Shown: in pieces, positions 15,742 to 24,087 of the stretch
Numbering within the stretch: position 1 is the first letter of the stretch
Layout of the letters: every line of letters begins with the position of its first letter
Assembly (NCBI GenBank): GCA_042408595.1
Contig: JBHOQX010000109.1
Location: forward strand, 1-64,000
Reading direction: 5' to 3'
Length of the DNA: 64,000 nt
Source: JBHOQX01 sp042408595
Lineage (GTDB): Bacteria; Chloroflexota; Chloroflexia; Chloroflexales; Roseiflexaceae
Position numbers and translations under genes: made by a program
Notes under the pieces: model-generated
What the model saw: only the letters and a program-made list of their open reading frames with translations
The model's database searches: none
What the model was told of the DNA's origin: nothing

Positions 15742-16071
15742 ATGCCCAAAGAGGCCATACTCGTCGCCAAACTCGTCGAACTGCCGCCCGGCGCGCTGCG
15801 CTACGCCGAGGTGGACGGCCTGCCGATCGCGCTTGCCAACGTCGGCGGGACGATCTACGCCTTCAGCGATGTCTGCCGGCACGAAGGCGGGCCGCTCTCC
15901 GCCGGCGTCCTGATCGGCGAAACCGTCACATGCCCGTGGCATGGTTGGACGTACAACGTCCGCACCGGAAAGGCGGTCATCCCGCCGGTCTGCATCCGCA
16001 TCCCGACCTACGAGGTGCGCGTCGAGGGCGAGGATGTGTTCGTGATCGTGGACTGGCCGGAAGATGCGTAG
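15742..16071 (+). CDS. Rieske [2Fe-2S] ferredoxin
   Basis: A 109-aa soluble Rieske protein carrying electrons to an oxygenase or reductase. The cluster ligands are C45 and H47 in CRHEGG and C64 and H67 in CPWHGW, the spacing of biphenyl-dioxygenase-type ferredoxins and NirD-like proteins. No membrane segment or signal is present. The ATG at 15742 gives MPKEAILVAK, typical of the family; a TTG three codons earlier is less likely. No oxygenase lies nearby, so its partner is unknown. A repeat pair separates it from the convergent 2-hydroxyacid dehydrogenase. Confidence 0.9.
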   Translation: MPKEAILVAKLVELPPGALRYAEVDGLPIALANVGGTIYAFSDVCRHEGGPLSAGVLIGETVTCPWHGWTYNVRTGKAVIPPVCIRIPTYEVRVEGEDVFVIVDWPEDA

Positions 16072-16079
16072 TGCGTAAA

Positions 16080-16187
16080 GCGACGAAGGACGAATGACGA
16101 AGGACGAACGTCGACGCTGCCTTGGCAGAGATGTATGCATCTTGTTGGGCTTGCTTTTGTCCTCGGTCTTTCGTCCTTCATCCAGCT
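16080..16187. repeat. Heptamer-type repeats in opposite orientations between convergent genes
   Basis: gacgaaggacgaatgacg continues as gaaggacgaacg at 16080-16110, with the complementary tttcgtccttcatcc at about 16167-16181. The pair may form a long imperfect hairpin between the two convergent stops. Confidence 0.55.
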
Positions 16188-17198
16188 TCACCCCTCGAAC
16201 TGCGCCGCCAGTGCCTCGGCCCACTGCTCGTTGGCGTGGCGCGTGCGCCCGGCGTTGTGCGGCGTATGAACGACGTTCTCGCGCCCCAGCAGCGGGTCGT
16301 CGAGCGGGAGCGGCTCGATGTCGAAGACATCGGCGGCGAGTGCCAGTTCGTCGGCCAGCACCCGTGCGCGGAGCGCCGCCACATCGCAGATCGCCGCGCG
16401 GGTCGCCAGGATGACCAGGCAGCCCTGCGGCAGCGCGCGGATATGCTCCGCCGTCACCAGGCCGCGGGTGGCGTCGGTCAGCGGAAGCATCGGCGCAAAA
16501 ACCTCGGCGTCACGCACCAGCCGCTCCAGCCGCCATTCGCGGCGCGCGCCAGCCCGGTGGAAGCACGGCTCGGGAGCGTACGGGTCCCACGCCGCTACGT
16601 CTGCGCCCAGCATACGGGTGAAGCTGGCGTAGCGGCTGCCGATGTTGCCGGCGCCGACAACCCGTACGCGCTTACCGGCGATCGTCCCGTTCGCGAAGCG
16701 TGGGTCGTCGCCGAACTGTTCGCCGCGGGCGCCGGGCCGCCCTACGCCGCCCGGCGCACTGTAATCCCACGGCGCGTGGCTGGTCAGGATCGCGTGGTGC
16801 AGCTGCGGGATGCGCCGCAGGCCGCAGAGCGTGAGCGCCAGGGCGAACTCGGCCACGCTCTGACCCCAGAACCCCTCGCTCGGCTGTGTGTACGCCCGCA
16901 CACCGCGCGCCGCGAGTAGCTCCGCCGCGCCAGGCAGCGGCCCGTAGCCGCCCTCGACGGCCGCCTCGCGCAGCCGCGGCATCCGGTCGAGGCAGGCCGC
17001 CGTCAGCGGGACGCCCAGCGCCACCAGGCGCGTCACTTGCTCTGGCGCGGCGGCCAGCTCCCCGACTGGGCGGCGGTCGCCGCGGGCCAGGCGGACGAGC
17101 TCGACCGTGCCCTGCGCCCGCCACAGCGCATGGAGGTGGTCGGCGGCAAACGGCCAGATTCCGTCAAAATCGGGATGGACGACGATCAGGCTGGTCAT
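16188..17198 (-). CDS. D-isomer-specific 2-hydroxyacid dehydrogenase family protein
   Basis: A 336-aa NAD(P)-dependent oxidoreductase of the D-2-hydroxyacid dehydrogenase family, which reduces 2-keto acids or oxidises D-2-hydroxy acids. The Rossmann motif VVGAGNIGSRYASF is at about residues 185-198. The segments DVFDIEPLPLDDPLL and HTPHNAG (catalytic His) are near the end. The usual catalytic Arg in the lAR(G/A)xxVD segment appears as LATRAAICD. A CAGGAG site precedes the ATG at 17198. Substrate cannot be told from sequence. Confidence 0.85.
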   Translation of the reverse strand: MTSLIVVHPDFDGIWPFAADHLHALWRAQGTVELVRLARGDRRPVGELAAAPEQVTRLVALGVPLTAACLDRMPRLREAAVEGGYGPLPGAAELLAARGVRAYTQPSEGFWGQSVAEFALALTLCGLRRIPQLHHAILTSHAPWDYSAPGGVGRPGARGEQFGDDPRFANGTIAGKRVRVVGAGNIGSRYASFTRMLGADVAAWDPYAPEPCFHRAGARREWRLERLVRDAEVFAPMLPLTDATRGLVTAEHIRALPQGCLVILATRAAICDVAALRARVLADELALAADVFDIEPLPLDDPLLGRENVVHTPHNAGRTRHANEQWAEALAAQFEG

Positions 17199-17216
17199 GT
17201 GGCTCCTGCGCTTTCA

Positions 17217-17362
17217 GGACGAAGGACGGTGGACGAAGGACAAAGGCAGGTTTTTCTTGATTCGAACAGTGTTGGCGTAGCGCGCTTCCGGGCGGGCTTG
17301 TCGGCGGCAGAATCCCACCCCCCAACCTCCAGCCCCTGCGCGGGCCGGGGTTCGTCCTTCGT
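17217..17362. repeat. Heptamer-type repeats upstream of deoC
   Basis: ggacgaaggacggtggacg continues as aaggacaaagg at 17218-17247, with the opposite-strand form ttcgtccttcgtc at 17350-17362. It is intergenic between the divergent 2-hydroxyacid dehydrogenase and deoC. Confidence 0.55.
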
Positions 17363-17377
17363 CAGCTGCGAGGCACC

Positions 17378-17407
17378 TTGTCACCTCGGCCCCTTCTCCA
17401 GTATAAT
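17378..17407 (+). promoter_or_regulatory. Sigma70-type promoter for deoC
   Basis: TTGTCA (17378-17383) and TATAAT (17402-17407) are separated by 18 bp, one mismatch from consensus. The implied transcript starts near 17414, upstream of the deoC ATG at 17442. This argues against the in-frame ATG at 17406. Confidence 0.75.
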
Positions 17408-17441
17408 GGAATATCTCTGCGATGCCGACAGAGGGCCGCCG

Positions 17442-18437
17442 ATGCTCAAGCAGAAACGAGACGAGCGTGTTGCGGCGCTCGAGGCGCACGATACGCGCAA
17501 CCCCGGGTGCCCGCTCGAGCTGGGCTGGATCGAGGACGTGCGCGTCAACCGCAGCGCCGTGGAACGCCGCGCTGCCACCCTTCCCGCCCGCCGCACGGTC
17601 AAGCAGGCCTGGCAGGCGGCCTGGCTGCTCCGCGCCGTTACCGTGCTCGACCTGACGACCCTTAGCGGCGACGACACGCCCGGCAACGTCGCGCGGCTGT
17701 GTGCCAAGGCCCGCCACCCGGTGCGCGGCGACCTTCTGGCGGCGCTCGGCGCCGCCGGCCTCGGCATCCGCGTCGCGGCGGTCTGTGTCTATCATGAAAT
17801 GGTTCCGACCGCCGTCGCCGCGCTGCGTGGGACGGATATCCCGGTTGCCGCGGTCTCGGCCGGCTTCCCCGCCGGGCTGAACCCGCTCGACCTGCGCATC
17901 CGCGAGATCGAGGCGTCGGTCGCGGCGGGCGCACGCGAGATCGACATCGTCATCAGCCGGCGGCACGTGCTCACCGGCGACTGGCAGGCGCTCTACGATG
18001 AAGTGCGCGCCTTTCGCGCCGCCTGCGGCCCGGCGCACATGAAGGCTATCCTGGCGACCGGCGAGCTCGGCACGCTCCAGCACGTGATGCAGGCCAGCCT
18101 GGTGGCGATGATGGCTGGCGCGGATTTTATCAAAACTTCCACCGGCAAGGAAGCGGTCAACGCCACGCTGCCGGTGAGCCTGGTGATGGTGCGGGCCATC
18201 CGCGCCTACCACGAGCGCACCGGCGCCACGGTCGGCTTTAAGCCGGCGGGCGGCATCCGCACCGCCAAGCAGGCGCTCGACTGGCTGATCTTGATGAAAG
18301 AAGAGCTCGGCGACCCGTGGCTGCGGCCGCACCTGTTCCGCATCGGCGCGAGCACGCTCCTCGGCGATATCGAGCGCCAACTGGAGCACGCCGCGACCGG
18401 CCGGTACTCGGCGGCGTTCCGACATCCGTTGGGATAG
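17442..18437 (+). CDS. deoC: Deoxyribose-phosphate aldolase (long, eukaryote-like type)
   Basis: Cleaves 2-deoxyribose 5-phosphate to glyceraldehyde 3-phosphate and acetaldehyde (EC 4.1.2.4), the last step of deoxynucleoside catabolism. The 331-aa length and N-terminal extension (CPLELGWIEDVRVN and the following helix) resemble animal DERA more than the short bacterial enzyme. The Schiff-base lysine is K231 in DFIKTSTGKE, and the second lysine sits in GFKPAGGIRT. The start at 17442 follows a GAGGG site and lies downstream of the promoter. The next gene is a two-domain ALDH16-type aldehyde dehydrogenase, well placed to oxidise the acetaldehyde formed. Confidence 0.95.
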   Translation: MLKQKRDERVAALEAHDTRNPGCPLELGWIEDVRVNRSAVERRAATLPARRTVKQAWQAAWLLRAVTVLDLTTLSGDDTPGNVARLCAKARHPVRGDLLAALGAAGLGIRVAAVCVYHEMVPTAVAALRGTDIPVAAVSAGFPAGLNPLDLRIREIEASVAAGAREIDIVISRRHVLTGDWQALYDEVRAFRAACGPAHMKAILATGELGTLQHVMQASLVAMMAGADFIKTSTGKEAVNATLPVSLVMVRAIRAYHERTGATVGFKPAGGIRTAKQALDWLILMKEELGDPWLRPHLFRIGASTLLGDIERQLEHAATGRYSAAFRHPLG

Positions 18438-18839
18438 GGAGTGCTTGGCACTGGATCGTGCGCCCGACCCATCGCGATGCGCTCGTCTGGAGCCGGCCCG
18501 ACGCCGCGCTCGGCGACCATGCCCGGAGGAGCTGGTCTCCCCGACGCTGCCGATCCGCGCGCCCGTTAGCGCCTTTTTCGCCGGCGCGCCCAATACAACG
18601 GTGTAGCGGACGAAGGACGACGGACGAACGCCAAGCGAAGGAGCCAGCGAGCCAAGGTGACACGTTGACACGGTGACAGGGTGGCTCTGCTTGCCTGGAT
18701 GGCGATGCGACGGGCGTCGAGGATGGAGGATCGAGGATGGAGGATGAGGATGAGGATCGAGGAAGTGATCGCGATCTTCAATCTTCGATCCACTACCGTC
18801 CACCGTCCCCCGTCCACCATCCATAGCCAGGGTTGACCA
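18438..18839. repeat. Repeat-filled spacer between deoC and ALDH16
   Basis: No gene is supported in this 402-bp stretch. From about 18605 it is almost wholly short-period repeat: gacgaaggacgacggacgaa (18608-18627), gtgacacgttgacacggtga then cagggtgg (18657-18684, period 8). After these come ggatggaggatcgaggatgg then agg and gaggatgagg units (18720-18760, period 6-7) and ccaccgtcccccgtccacc units (about 18797-18820). Confidence 0.65.
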
Positions 18840-21344
18840 ATGGCTCCGAGTATCGCCGAAATCTTCGAGACCATGGCCTACGGCCCCGCGCCGGAGAGCC
18901 CGGCGCCGGCGCTCGAGTGGCTCGACGCCCACGGGCGGCGCTTCGGCTGCTTCATCGGTGTGGCCTGGACGCCGCCGGACGACGCACGCCTGTTTGAGAC
19001 GATCAACCCCGCCAATCGCCAGCCGCTGGCGCGGGTGACGCAGGCCAGCCCGGAGGAGGTGGACGCGGCGGTCGCGGCGGCGCGCGCGGCACAGCCCGGC
19101 TGGTGGGCGCTCGGCGGGCATGCCCGGGCGCGCTACCTCTACGCCCTGGCCCGCCTGGTGCAGAGGCACAGCCGCCTGCTGGCCGTGCTGGAGACGCTCG
19201 ACAACGGCAAGCCGATCCGCGAGACGCGCGACCTGGACATCCCCCTCGTGGCGCGGCACTTCAGCTACCACGCCGGCTGGGCGCAACTGATGGCACAGGA
19301 GCTGCCGGGCTACGGTCCGGTCGGCGTCGCTGGGCAGATCATCCCCTGGAACTTCCCGCTGCTGATGCTCGCCTGGAAGATCGCGCCGGCCCTGGCGATG
19401 GGCAACACCGTGGTGCTCAAGCCGGCAGAGTGGACCCCGCTCACCGCGCTGCTGTTCGCCGAACTGTGCCAGGAGGCCGGCCTGCCGCCCGGTGTCGTCA
19501 ATATCGTCACCGGCGACGGTGCGGTCGGCGAACTGATCGTCCGGCACCCCGGCGTGGACACGATCGCCTTCACCGGCTCGACCGAGGTCGGGCGGCTGAT
19601 CCGCGTGGCGACCGCCGGCAGCGGCAAGGCGCTCTCGCTGGAGCTGGGCGGCAAGTCGCCGTTCATCGTCTTCGAGGACGCCGACCTGGACAGCGCGGTC
19701 GAAGGCGTGGTGGACGCGATCTGGTTCAACCAGGGGCAGGTCTGCTGCGCCGGCTCGCGGCTGCTGGTGGAGGAAAGCGCCGCGCCGCAGATCGTCCGCA
19801 AGCTGCGCGCGCGGATGGAGACCTTGCGCGTCGGCGACCCGCTCGACAAGGCGATCGATATCGGCGCGATCATCTCGCCGCAGCAGCTCGCCAGGATCGA
19901 CGGCCTGGTGCGGCAGGGCCAGGCCGAGGGCGCGGAGCTGTGGCAGCCGTCGTGGGCATGCCCGACCGACGGCTACTTCTTCCCGCCGACCCTCTTCACC
20001 AACGTCGCTCCGGCAGCGACCATCGCGCAGGTCGAGATCTTTGGGCCGGTGCTGGTGACGATGACCTTCCGCACGCCGGCCGAGGCCATCGCCCTGGCAA
20101 ACAACACCCGCTACGGCCTGGCGGCCAGCGTCTGGAGCGAAAACATCAACCAGGCGCTCGATGTCGCCCGACAGATCAAAGCCGGTGTGGTCTGGATCAA
20201 CTCGACCAACCTGTTCGACGCGGCCTCCGGCTTCGGCGGCTACCGCGAGAGCGGCTTCGGGCGTGAAGGCGGGCGCGAAGGGCTGTGGGAGTACGTGAGA
20301 CGACAGACGTCAGACGTCACAGATCAGCGGGCGAGCGAGCTGGGGGGAGAGGGAAACCCGGTGGCGTGGAAACAGGGAGACATGGATGGAAGCGTCGCCC
20401 CGTCAGCCACAAGCGGTACCGCTGCGCACGGTTCCGGGAACGGGGCGGATCGTCGGCAGGGAGCGCCGGCGTTCGCCGATCGTCCATCGTCGATCGCCCT
20501 TCCGCCGATTGACCGCACCCCCAAGCTGTACATCGGCGGGAAACAGGCGCGGCCGGATTCCGGCTACAGCCGCGCGGTGTACGGAGCCGATGGGAGGCGG
20601 CTCGGCGAGGTCGGCGAGGGCAATCGCAAGGACATCCGCAATGCCGTCGAGGCGGCGCGGGCCGCCGTCGGCTGGGCCGGGCAGACCGCCTACAACCGCG
20701 CCCAGGTGGTGTACTATGTCGCCGAGAACCTGAGCGCCCGCGCCGCCGAGTTCGCGCAGCGGCTCCAGGCGCAGACCGGCTGCAGCGCAGCGGCGGCCGC
20801 CGCCGAGGTCGAGGCGGCGATCGAGCGGCTGTTCGGCTTCGCCGCCTGGGCGGACAAGTACGACGGCGCGGTCCATCACACCCCGCTGCGCAACGTCACC
20901 CTGGCGATGCACGAGCCGATCGGCGTGATCGGCGTCGTCTGCCCGGATGAGCCGCCGCTGCTGGCCTGCGTGACACTTATGGCTGCGGCGATCAGCATGG
21001 GCAACGCCATCGTGCTTGTGCCCTCGGAGCGGCACCCGCTCTCGGCGACCGACCTCTACCAGGTGCTGGACACCAGCGACGTGCCGGGCGGGGTGGTCAA
21101 TATCGTCACCGGGGCGCGCGACGCGCTGGCGAAGGTGCTGGCCGAGCACGACGATGTGGACGCGATCTGGTACTTCGGCGCCGCCGAGGGGAGCGCGCAG
21201 GTCGAGCGGGCCGCGGCGGGCAACCTGAAGCGCACCTGGGTGAGCCATGGCCGCCCGCGCGCCTGGGCCGACCCCGCCGCGGACGACGAGTTGCTGCGCC
21301 AGGCGACGCAGGTGAAGAATATCTGGGCGCCGTATGGGGCATAA
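18840..21344 (+). CDS. ALDH16-type aldehyde dehydrogenase: active plus degenerate domain
   Basis: Oxidises an aldehyde to the acid with NAD(P). Residues about 30-485 are a full ALDH domain with E268 (LELGGKSP) and nucleophile C302 in GQVCCAGSR, numbering that coincides with ALDH2. Residues about 560-834 are a second ALDH-like domain (GEVGEGNRKDIRNAVEAARA, NIVTGARDAL) that lacks the catalytic GQxC segment and ends early, at KNIWAPYGA. This active-plus-pseudo arrangement is the ALDH16 pattern. The linker (about residues 486-555) is repeat-derived, Ser/Gly/Asp-rich sequence. The gene follows deoC and overlaps the start region of the nitroreductase, suggesting a deoC-ALDH operon for deoxyribose use. 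Confidence 0.9.
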   Translation: MAPSIAEIFETMAYGPAPESPAPALEWLDAHGRRFGCFIGVAWTPPDDARLFETINPANRQPLARVTQASPEEVDAAVAAARAAQPGWWALGGHARARYLYALARLVQRHSRLLAVLETLDNGKPIRETRDLDIPLVARHFSYHAGWAQLMAQELPGYGPVGVAGQIIPWNFPLLMLAWKIAPALAMGNTVVLKPAEWTPLTALLFAELCQEAGLPPGVVNIVTGDGAVGELIVRHPGVDTIAFTGSTEVGRLIRVATAGSGKALSLELGGKSPFIVFEDADLDSAVEGVVDAIWFNQGQVCCAGSRLLVEESAAPQIVRKLRARMETLRVGDPLDKAIDIGAIISPQQLARIDGLVRQGQAEGAELWQPSWACPTDGYFFPPTLFTNVAPAATIAQVEIFGPVLVTMTFRTPAEAIALANNTRYGLAASVWSENINQALDVARQIKAGVVWINSTNLFDAASGFGGYRESGFGREGGREGLWEYVRRQTSDVTDQRASELGGEGNPVAWKQGDMDGSVAPSATSGTAAHGSGNGADRRQGAPAFADRPSSIALPPIDRTPKLYIGGKQARPDSGYSRAVYGADGRRLGEVGEGNRKDIRNAVEAARAAVGWAGQTAYNRAQVVYYVAENLSARAAEFAQRLQAQTGCSAAAAAAEVEAAIERLFGFAAWADKYDGAVHHTPLRNVTLAMHEPIGVIGVVCPDEPPLLACVTLMAAAISMGNAIVLVPSERHPLSATDLYQVLDTSDVPGGVVNIVTGARDALAKVLAEHDDVDAIWYFGAAEGSAQVERAAAGNLKRTWVSHGRPRAWADPAADDELLRQATQVKNIWAPYGA
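20290..20515 (+). repeat. Repeat-like segment coding the ALDH16 inter-domain linker
   Basis: gtgagacgacagacgtcaga then cgtcacagatcagcgg at about 20295-20330, and later gccgatcgtccatcgtcgat (about 20474-20493), match the style of the intergenic repeats. The segment keeps the reading frame and joins the two ALDH domains. Confidence 0.5.
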
Positions 21345-21372
21345 CGACGAGCCCCGCGCCCTCGGGGAAGCG

Positions 21373-22164
21373 ATGGACGTTTTTGAGGCTATCCGCAAAC
21401 GCCACACCACCAACGGCCCGTTCGCCGACCGGCCGGTTGCGCCGGAGCACAAGCGGTTGCTGCTGGAGCTGGCGGCCCGCGCGCCGTCGCATTTCAACTC
21501 GCAGCCGTGGCGCTTTATCGTCGTCGAGGATGCGCAGCGGCGCGCGGCGCTGGCCGAGATCGCCGGCGCCTCGATGCGCGACCTGATGGCCGACGGGCGC
21601 TTCTGGCAGCAGTATCGCAAGTTCTTTCGCCTGTCGGACGAGGAAGTCGCGGCGACCAGAGATGGCATTCACTTCGACCACATGCCGGCGGTCCTGAAAC
21701 CGTTCGCGAAATACCTGTTCACCGAGCGCGGCGCGGCGGTGATGAACACGCTCCAGGTGCCGCGGGTGCTCGGCAACGATGCCCGCCGCCTCGTCGCCAA
21801 CTCGCCGATGCTGCTCGGCCTGGCGCTCGCACGCGAGGTGTATGTGCCGGGCGAGCTAACCGGCCTCTACACGCTGATCTCGCTCGGTGCGGTGGTGCAG
21901 ACGCTGTGGCTCACAGCGACGGCGCTCGGCATGGGGATGCAGTTCGTCTCGACGCCGCAGGAGATCCCGGCCAACTGGGCGCTGGTGAGCGCGCTCCTGG
22001 GCGTCCCCGACGACTTCGAGCTGCTGCTGCTGCTGCGCCTGGGCTACGAGGACGCCAGCCTCAAGCGCCCGACGATCGACTGGACATCGCCGCAGCGCAA
22101 GGGGATCGCGGAGCTGGCCTTCCAGGAGGAGTGGGGGCGGCCGGTTTCAAGCTCATCGTTTTGA
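21373..22164 (+). CDS. Nitroreductase family flavoprotein
   Basis: A 263-aa NAD(P)H:FMN-dependent oxidoreductase of the nitroreductase fold, acting as a dimer on nitro, quinone or similar acceptors. The N-terminal FMN-binding pattern is IRKRHTTNGPF with LAARAPSHFNSQPWRFIVV, and the C-terminal SLGAVVQTLWLTATALGMG with LRLGY complete the fold. An insertion at about residues 70-130 (WQQYRKFFRLSDEEV...) makes it longer than the 200-aa norm. The ATG at 21373 with GGGGAAG upstream fits the family start better than an earlier ATG at 21334 that overlaps the ALDH gene. The physiological acceptor is unknown. Confidence 0.85.
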   Translation: MDVFEAIRKRHTTNGPFADRPVAPEHKRLLLELAARAPSHFNSQPWRFIVVEDAQRRAALAEIAGASMRDLMADGRFWQQYRKFFRLSDEEVAATRDGIHFDHMPAVLKPFAKYLFTERGAAVMNTLQVPRVLGNDARRLVANSPMLLGLALAREVYVPGELTGLYTLISLGAVVQTLWLTATALGMGMQFVSTPQEIPANWALVSALLGVPDDFELLLLLRLGYEDASLKRPTIDWTSPQRKGIAELAFQEEWGRPVSSSSF

Positions 22165-22216
22165 GTTGACCGTTTTGGGCGCAGCGGGCCGATGTGCGCT
22201 GCGGCTGCCTGGCCGC

Positions 22217-22243
22217 TGCACTCCGCACGTCGCACTCCGCACA
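22217..22243. repeat. Short tandem repeat before the methylase gene
   Basis: gcactccgcacgtcgcactc then cgcac: two copies of cactccgcac separated by gtcg, directly upstream of the methylase start. Confidence 0.45.
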
Positions 22244-22251
22244 CAGAACGC

Positions 22252-23091
22252 ATGCTGACCTCCCGCGTTGAAGCAGAACAACTTATCATGCCGCTCGATC
22301 TCGATGTTGACCGCGGGCCGCTGCGGCCGCTGCTGAAGTGGGCCGGTGGGAAGCGCTGGCTCGTGCCCTACCTGGCCCCGCTCTGGCGGGCGCACCAGCA
22401 CCGCCGCCTGGTTGAGCCGTTCTGCGGGGGGTTGGCCGCCGCGCTCGGTCTGATGCCGGCGCGCGCACTGCTCAACGATATCAACCCGCACCTGATGAAC
22501 TTCTACCGCTGGGTGCAGCGCGGCCTGGCGATCTCGCTCGATCTGCAGAACGACCACGATTACTACTACACAGCGCGGGCGCGCTTCAACGAACTGATCC
22601 GCGACGGCCAGGCGGAGAGCCGTGAGGCGGCGGAGCTGTTCTATTACCTCAACCGCACCGGCTACAACGGCTTGTGCCGCTTCAGCCGCAAGGGGACGTT
22701 CAACGTGCCGTTCGGGCGCTACCGCAACCTGATCTACGCCGACGATTTCTACGCCTACCGCCCGATCTTCGCCGGCTGGGAGCTGTCGTGCGCCTCGTTC
22801 GAGACGCTCGCGCTGGAGCCGGACGATTTCGTCTACGCCGACCCGCCGTACGATGTGGACTTCCGCAACTATTCGGAGGGCGGCTTTTCGTGGGAGCAGC
22901 AGGTGCGCCTGGCGGAGTGGCTGGCGCAGCATCCCGGCCCGGTCGTGCTGTCGAACCAGGCGACGCCGCGCATCAAGAAGTTGTATCTCGACGTCGGGTT
23001 CAAGCTGCGCGTCGTTCACGGGCCACGCCGGATCAGTTGCAACGGCGACCGCCAGCCGGCGGTCGAGGTGCTGGCGATGCGCAATGTCTAG
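22252..23091 (+). CDS. DNA adenine N6-methyltransferase (Dam/D12 class)
   Basis: Transfers methyl from SAM to adenine N6 in DNA. The 279-aa protein has the D12-class order: SAM-binding LLKWAGGKRWL (about residue 26), VEPFCGG, NDINPHLMNFYRW, the NRTGYNGLCRFSRKGTFNVPFG target-recognition region and the catalytic DPPY in VYADPPYDVDF. An internal ATG at 22288 (MPLDLDV) is an alternative start. The gene 158 bp downstream encodes a PD-(D/E)XK-like nuclease, so the pair may be a type II restriction-modification system rather than a housekeeping Dam. Specificity cannot be read by eye; GATC is typical for close relatives. Confidence 0.9.
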   Translation: MLTSRVEAEQLIMPLDLDVDRGPLRPLLKWAGGKRWLVPYLAPLWRAHQHRRLVEPFCGGLAAALGLMPARALLNDINPHLMNFYRWVQRGLAISLDLQNDHDYYYTARARFNELIRDGQAESREAAELFYYLNRTGYNGLCRFSRKGTFNVPFGRYRNLIYADDFYAYRPIFAGWELSCASFETLALEPDDFVYADPPYDVDFRNYSEGGFSWEQQVRLAEWLAQHPGPVVLSNQATPRIKKLYLDVGFKLRVVHGPRRISCNGDRQPAVEVLAMRNV

Positions 23092-23249
23092 CGCGCGTTC
23101 CGCCCTTTGGAATGCGGTAGCGGAGGTTGAGGCCGCAGGCCCCGGGAAGAAGTTGCCCACTTGTCGGATCGGCAGCGCTGCTGGCGCCACAGCAAAACGG
23201 CAAAGCGTGGAGGGCAAAGCCCTCCGCACCCTCTTGCTCAGAACGTCGG

Positions 23250-23675
23250 ATGAAAGCACGCAATACGACAACCGGCTGGGTGCTTGAGCAGATGATCCTG
23301 CCCGCGCTGGCGCGCGGCGGCTATGCCTTTCAGACGCAGGTGAACGTCGGTCGGCGGCTGGGCGGGCGGCAGCACATCGTCGATGTGATCGCCGAGGCGC
23401 CTGGCGGCGGCTTCTTTCCGATCTCGCTCAAATGGCAGCAGACCGGCGGCACTGCCGAGCAGAAGGTGCCGTTCGAGGTGATGTGCCTGATCGACATGCT
23501 GCGCTCGATGCCGCTGATCTACCGCTCGGCTTACCTGGTGCTCGGCGGCGAGGGCTGGACGCTGCGCGAGTTTTTCATCGGCGGCGGGCTGCGCGACTTT
23601 CTGATCGATGCCGACCGGGTGCAGATCGTCACGCTGGAGGGGTTCGTCGCCCGGGCGAATCAACAGAAACTCTGA
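23250..23675 (+). CDS. PD-(D/E)XK-like nuclease, possible restriction partner of the methylase
   Basis: A 141-aa protein starting at the ATG at 23250. The segment QTQVNVGRRLGGRQHIVDVI followed by FFPISLKWQQTGGTAEQKVP has the order D...(S)xK expected of PD-(D/E)XK nucleases: Asp in HIVDV, then ISLKW on the next strand. I recall this pattern in small phage and bacterial nuclease-like proteins with a KWQQ-x-GTAE-K-P signature. Length is near the minimum for the fold. It lies on the same strand as the methylase, with a small hairpin (gagggcaaagccctc) in between. The nuclease call is family-level inference; a non-restriction DNA-processing role is possible. Confidence 0.6.
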   Translation: MKARNTTTGWVLEQMILPALARGGYAFQTQVNVGRRLGGRQHIVDVIAEAPGGGFFPISLKWQQTGGTAEQKVPFEVMCLIDMLRSMPLIYRSAYLVLGGEGWTLREFFIGGGLRDFLIDADRVQIVTLEGFVARANQQKL

Positions 23676-23684
23676 GGACACCCG

Positions 23685-23990
23685 ATGCTGAAGCACATGG
23701 TGATGTTCAAAAAGAAGCCGGACACGTCGGACGAGACGGTGGCAGAGATCATGCGGCGCCTGGAGGCGCTGCAGGGTCAGATCCCGGGGCTGCGCTACGT
23801 CCGCTGCTACCGCGGCCTGCCGTCCGAGCGCCCGGTCGCCTACACGTTCCTGCTCGACAGCGCGCTCGACAGCGCTGCGGCCCTGCCAGCCTACCTCAGC
23901 CATCCGGCCCATGTCGCCGTGAACGAGTGGATGTCGCCCTTCCTGGAGAGCCGGGCGGTGGTAGACTATGAAGTGATGAGTGACGCGTGA
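23685..23990 (+). CDS. Dabb (stress-responsive alpha/beta barrel) domain protein
   Basis: A 101-aa single-domain Dabb protein: MLKHMVMFKKKPDTSDETVA opens the ferredoxin-like fold, and LPAYLSHPAHVAVNEWMSPF with VVDYEV closes it, as in the family. These dimeric proteins are implicated in stress response or act as small cyclases or decarboxylases. No catalytic assignment is possible here. It begins nine bases after the nuclease stop, so it is probably co-transcribed with the methylase-nuclease pair, though a functional link is not evident. Confidence 0.85.
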   Translation: MLKHMVMFKKKPDTSDETVAEIMRRLEALQGQIPGLRYVRCYRGLPSERPVAYTFLLDSALDSAAALPAYLSHPAHVAVNEWMSPFLESRAVVDYEVMSDA

Positions 23991-24029
23991 TCGAGGCTGG
24001 AGGCTCGCGCGTGGGGCCCGTGCCTCCGG

Positions 24030-24075
24030 CCCTTCACCGTGTCGCCGTGTCACCGTGCCATCTCGGTCATCGTAC
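24030..24075. repeat. GTCACCGT-type octamer repeat before the GlcD-like gene
   Basis: caccgtgtcgccgtgtcacc then gtgccatctcggtcatcg: 8-bp units ending directly upstream of the start codon at 24088. The same family occurs at 18.66, 56.88 and 58.82 kb. Confidence 0.5.
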
Positions 24076-24087
24076 CAACGCAACGCC

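Noticed and set aside
17037..17441. Longer N-terminus for deoC
   Set aside because: The extension would translate antisense 2-hydroxyacid dehydrogenase sequence, the repeat and the promoter. The TATAAT box at 17402 places the transcript start downstream.
18438..18676. Small gene in the deoC-ALDH spacer
   Set aside because: The frame is Arg/Ser-rich, lacks a ribosome site and runs into heptamer repeats.
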